Shown here one piece after another: positions 8,106 through 10,648 of a stretch of DNA of 10,648 nucleotides (positions within the stretch are counted from its first letter, which is position 1; each line of letters begins with the position of its first letter). The DNA comes from Polynucleobacter sp. (lineage in GTDB: Bacteria > Pseudomonadota > Gammaproteobacteria > Burkholderiales > Burkholderiaceae). The DNA is taken from the NCBI GenBank assembly GCA_020059445.1, contig JAGVCB010000174.1:1-10648 (forward strand). The letters run 5' to 3'. The position numbers were made by a program, and so were the translations under genes. The notes beneath the pieces were generated by a model, which had not been told where the DNA came from, did no database searches, and was given only the letters and a program-made list of their open reading frames with translations.

Positions 8106-9284
8106 TCAGCGCGCAATTTTTAGGACTTCTATGGCCTCTTGGCAAACCAACTCAACAGCTGATGAGGATTTACCAACAAAGTTAATATGCCCCATCTTGC
8201 GACCGACGCGAGGCTCAGCTTTGCCATACAGATGCAGCTTTGCTGAAGGAGACTTAAGAATTTTTTCCCAAGAAGGCTCTACTTGCTTTCCAAAGACCAA
8301 CCACTCATCACCCAAAATATTGAGCATGATGCTTGAGCCAATCAACTCAGTACTACCCAAAGGCAAACGCGTCATTGCTCTGACTTGCTGTTCAAATTGA
8401 CTTGTTAAACAGGCATTCTGAGTATAGTGACCAGAATTGTGTGGGCGTGGAGCAATCTCATTGGCAACTACTTCGCCATTTTTGAGCACAAAGAACTCAA
8501 CACATAACACACCCACATAATCTAAACGACGAATAATTTCTTTAGCAGCGTCGATGATTTTTGTTTCTTGAGCTGGATTGATCGAAGGTGCTGGTACAGT
8601 TGTTGTGTGCAAAATACCATTTTTATGAATGTTTTGCGCAATTGGATATGCAACAACTTCATCATCATGACCCCGCACCACCAATGCTGATACTTCGAAG
8701 GCTAAATCCATGCGTTTTTCTAAAACACACACAACTTGGTTAAAACCATTCCAAGCCTTCACAAGTTCTTCACAATCATGAACCGTTATCTGCCCTTTAC
8801 CGTCATAGCCCATGCGCGCAGTTTTTAAAATGCCGGGAAATAAATCAGCAGAAACTGTTTGGACATCGCTATGCTTATCAATCACCTGATAAGGTGCTGG
8901 GCCAATACCGGCCTCTTTTTGCCACGTTGCCAAAAACTTCTTTTCTGCAACACGGTCTTGCGCAATGGATACCCCAGCACTTCTTGGGGCAACAAATACA
9001 CCCAAAGACTCTAGCTCATCTAACGCCTTGGCTGGCACGTTTTCAAATTCAGTGCTAGCTGCTTGGCAGATACTTGCCATTTCTTTCAATGCAGCACTGT
9101 CGGTATAGCTTGCTTGAATATGTTTGTCTGCAACGATTCCGGCAGGACTCTGGGCATCAGGATCCAACACGCACACTTTGTATCCCATGGCTTGAGCAGC
9201 ATGAGTGAACATGCGACCCAATTGACCACCCCCAAGAATCCCTAAGTAAGATCCCGGCAAAATTGGCTTTTGACGATCAGCCAT
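8106..9284 (-). CDS. purK: N5-carboxyaminoimidazole ribonucleotide synthase (PurK)
   Basis: This 392-residue ATP-grasp enzyme of de novo purine synthesis converts AIR, ATP and bicarbonate to N5-CAIR, the substrate of PurE. The N-terminal nucleotide-fold motif LGILGGGQLGRM (14-25) is followed by TEFENVP. The ATP-grasp part has KTARMGYDGKGQ and then the metal-binding region ANEIAPRPHNSGHYTQNAC. Length is normal for PurK. ATG 9284 lies 3 bp after the purE stop and the gene ends 2 bp before sua5, so purE, purK and sua5 form one tightly packed transcript. Nothing is missing or unusual. Confidence 0.98.
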   Translation of the reverse strand: MADRQKPILPGSYLGILGGGQLGRMFTHAAQAMGYKVCVLDPDAQSPAGIVADKHIQASYTDSAALKEMASICQAASTEFENVPAKALDELESLGVFVAPRSAGVSIAQDRVAEKKFLATWQKEAGIGPAPYQVIDKHSDVQTVSADLFPGILKTARMGYDGKGQITVHDCEELVKAWNGFNQVVCVLEKRMDLAFEVSALVVRGHDDEVVAYPIAQNIHKNGILHTTTVPAPSINPAQETKIIDAAKEIIRRLDYVGVLCVEFFVLKNGEVVANEIAPRPHNSGHYTQNACLTSQFEQQVRAMTRLPLGSTELIGSSIMLNILGDEWLVFGKQVEPSWEKILKSPSAKLHLYGKAEPRVGRKMGHINFVGKSSSAVELVCQEAIEVLKIAR

Positions 9285-9287
9285 AGA

Positions 9288-9785
9288 TCAAGAATGTCCT
9301 GGTAAGTTCATGGCTCGTGCCTTTTCAGTTTGAGCACTGCGGAATGCCTCTAACTTTTTCGCTAGGGCAGAATCGTTGATTGCAAGATTGGCAATCACAT
9401 GCAAGGCAGCATTGGCTGCACCGGCATCACCAATTGCAAACGTTGCCACAGGAATGCCTTTAGGCATTTGCACAATTGATAACAATGAATCTTCACCACT
9501 CAAATGCTTTGAAGCGACGGGCACACCAAAAATAGGCACAATTGTTTTTGCTGCCAACATCCCTGGCAAATGTGCAGCACCACCAGCACCAGCAATAATT
9601 GCTTTGATACCGCGCTCTGCTGCAGTTTCAGCATAAGCAAACATATCATCAGGCATGCGATGCGCAGAAACCACCTTGGCTTCAAAGGCAACACCGAAAT
9701 CAGCCAAAGTTTGGGCTGCGTTCTGCATGGTGTCCCAATCAGAATTTGATCCCATCAAGATTCCAACAATTGGTTTTTGACTCAT
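9288..9785 (-). CDS. purE: N5-carboxyaminoimidazole ribonucleotide mutase (PurE, class I)
   Basis: This 165-residue octameric mutase converts N5-CAIR to CAIR in de novo purine synthesis. It has the class I signature GSNSDWDTM (12-20) with S13 and D16 for the phosphate/ribose site. SAHRMPD follows, with catalytic H42, then the glycine-rich [13 protein letters not shown] loop and the late [18 protein letters not shown] segment. ATG 9785 has an AAGGA ribosome binding site eight bases upstream. It sits 29 bp after purC and 3 bp before purK. A class I PurE beside purK is the expected bacterial arrangement, because class I needs N5-CAIR. Confidence 0.98.
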   Translation of the reverse strand: MSQKPIVGILMGSNSDWDTMQNAAQTLADFGVAFEAKVVSAHRMPDDMFAYAETAAERGIKAIIAGAGGAAHLPGMLAAKTIVPIFGVPVASKHLSGEDSLLSIVQMPKGIPVATFAIGDAGAANAALHVIANLAINDSALAKKLEAFRSAQTEKARAMNLPGHS

Positions 9786-9814
9786 CTTTTTTCCTTTTTG
9801 CTTTTATCGAGCAA

Positions 9815-10648
9815 TTAAGCAGTCAGTGTTTCTAAAGCTTCACGGTATTTAGCAGCGGTTTTTTCAATCACATCTTCTGGTAACTTTGGTGCTGGTGCAG
9901 ACTTGTTCCATGGTTGACCATTGACTTTTGCAGACTCCAGCCAGTCACGCACAAACTGCTTATCAAATGAAGGCGGATTGGAACCCACCTGGTATGAGGA
10001 TGCTGGCCAAAAACGAGACGAGTCAGCCGTTAAAACTTCATCCATCAACACCAAGGCATTATTTTCATCCAAGCCAAATTCAAATTTTGTGTCAGCAATG
10101 ATGATGCCTTTGCTTGCAGCATAAATAGATGCTTCTTTATACAGGCGAATGCTGACTTCTTTGATTTTTGCAGCCAATTCTTGGCCGATGCGTTTTTCAA
10201 CCTCTGCATAAGAAATATTTTCATCATGCTCACCAACATCCGCCTTTGCGGCTGGCGTAAAAATCGGCTCAGGCAACTGTTGTGCGTTTTGAAGACCTGC
10301 TGGTAATTTGATGCCGCAGATAGCACCAGTGTTTTGATAGTCTTTCCAACCACTGCCAGACAAATAACCACGCACCACAGCTTCAACCATGATTGGCTTC
10401 AAACGCTTCGTCACAATCGCGCGGCCCTTGACTTGATTCACTTCGTCCGCAGCCACAACTGAACATGGATCAATGCCGGTCAAATGATTAGGAATCACAT
10501 GGCTTAATTTTTCAAACCAAAAATTAGCCATCTCATTGAGAACAATCCCTTTTCCTGGAATAGGTTCACCCATGACAACATCAAATGCTGATAAGCGATC
10601 AGTGGTCACCATCAATAACTGGCCTTCACCAATGGCGTAAATATCTCT
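9815..10648 (-). CDS. purC: SAICAR synthase (PurC), 5' end outside the window
   Basis: This is phosphoribosylaminoimidazole-succinocarboxamide synthase, which joins Asp to CAIR using ATP to give SAICAR. The visible 277 residues include [10 protein letters not shown] and PIPGKG near the start. [15 protein letters not shown] and [12 protein letters not shown] follow in the middle. [17 protein letters not shown] carries the late catalytic region. The frame stays open to the window edge, where [14 protein letters not shown] matches the usual N-terminal strand. The true start therefore lies to the right, probably within about 20 codons, and the in-frame TTG at 10615 is internal. The long form with this C-terminal part is typical of betaproteobacterial PurC. 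It is the first visible gene of purC-purE-purK-sua5, and its promoter is not in the window. Confidence 0.98.
   Translation of the reverse strand, partial: RDIYAIGEGQLLMVTTDRLSAFDVVMGEPIPGKGIVLNEMANFWFEKLSHVIPNHLTGIDPCSVVAADEVNQVKGRAIVTKRLKPIMVEAVVRGYLSGSGWKDYQNTGAICGIKLPAGLQNAQQLPEPIFTPAAKADVGEHDENISYAEVEKRIGQELAAKIKEVSIRLYKEASIYAASKGIIIADTKFEFGLDENNALVLMDEVLTADSSRFWPASSYQVGSNPPSFDKQFVRDWLESAKVNGQPWNKSAPAPKLPEDVIEKTAAKYREALETLTA

Noticed and set aside
8104..8145. TTG 8145 as the start of sua5
   Set aside because: It overlaps purK by 40 bases and adds 14 residues that do not fit the family's N-terminus. ATG 8103 directly after the purK stop fits the operon spacing.
10613..10615. TTG 10615 as the start of purC
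   Set aside because: The frame stays open to the window edge and the upstream residues [11 protein letters not shown] match the normal PurC N-terminal region, so the start is outside the window.

Overview
The window looks like a chromosomal segment of a betaproteobacterium of the order Burkholderiales with moderately AT-rich coding sequence. A freshwater Polynucleobacter-type genome fits best. This rests on the look of GroEL and the Pur proteins, the purC-purE-purK-sua5 gene order, and the combination of a CIRCE operator with a sigma-32-like promoter before groESL. The genus is an inference from memory of these families, not a computed result.

Layout: positions 1-78 hold the last 25 codons of an unidentified plus-strand gene. 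A symmetric hairpin at 96-121 can terminate both that gene and the facing groES-groEL operon (minus strand, 140-2109). The 289-bp divergent region (2110-2398) holds a groESL promoter with superimposed sigma-70 and sigma-32 elements, a perfect CIRCE operator, a lone CIRCE half-site, and two short dyads nearer the plus-strand gene. On the plus strand, 2399-5449 is a compact three-gene signalling operon: a catalytically degenerate EAL-like protein, a BvgA/EvgA-like NarL-type response regulator, and a BvgS-like hybrid kinase (HisKA-HATPase-REC-HPt) that keeps one N-terminal membrane segment but has no periplasmic sensor or PAS domain. dacB (PBP4-type DD-carboxypeptidase/endopeptidase) follows at 5494-7056. 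It converges, with a 21-bp overlap of coding ends, on a minus-strand operon purC-purE-purK-sua5 (10648 to 7036). purC runs off the right edge.

How the genes work together: GroES and GroEL form the chaperonin, under HrcA and probably RpoH heat-shock control. The Pur genes carry three consecutive de novo purine steps (AIR to N5-CAIR by PurK, to CAIR by PurE, to SAICAR by PurC). Sua5 makes threonylcarbamoyl-AMP for the t6A tRNA modification. DacB trims peptidoglycan in the periplasm.

The part least explained by standard annotation is the EAL-like/regulator/kinase trio. It recalls the bvgASR and roc/sad systems, where a BvgAS-type phosphorelay is genetically tied to an EAL protein. Here the EAL domain has lost nearly all catalytic residues and the kinase has lost its sensor, so a protein-protein signalling role rather than c-di-GMP hydrolysis is the working inference.
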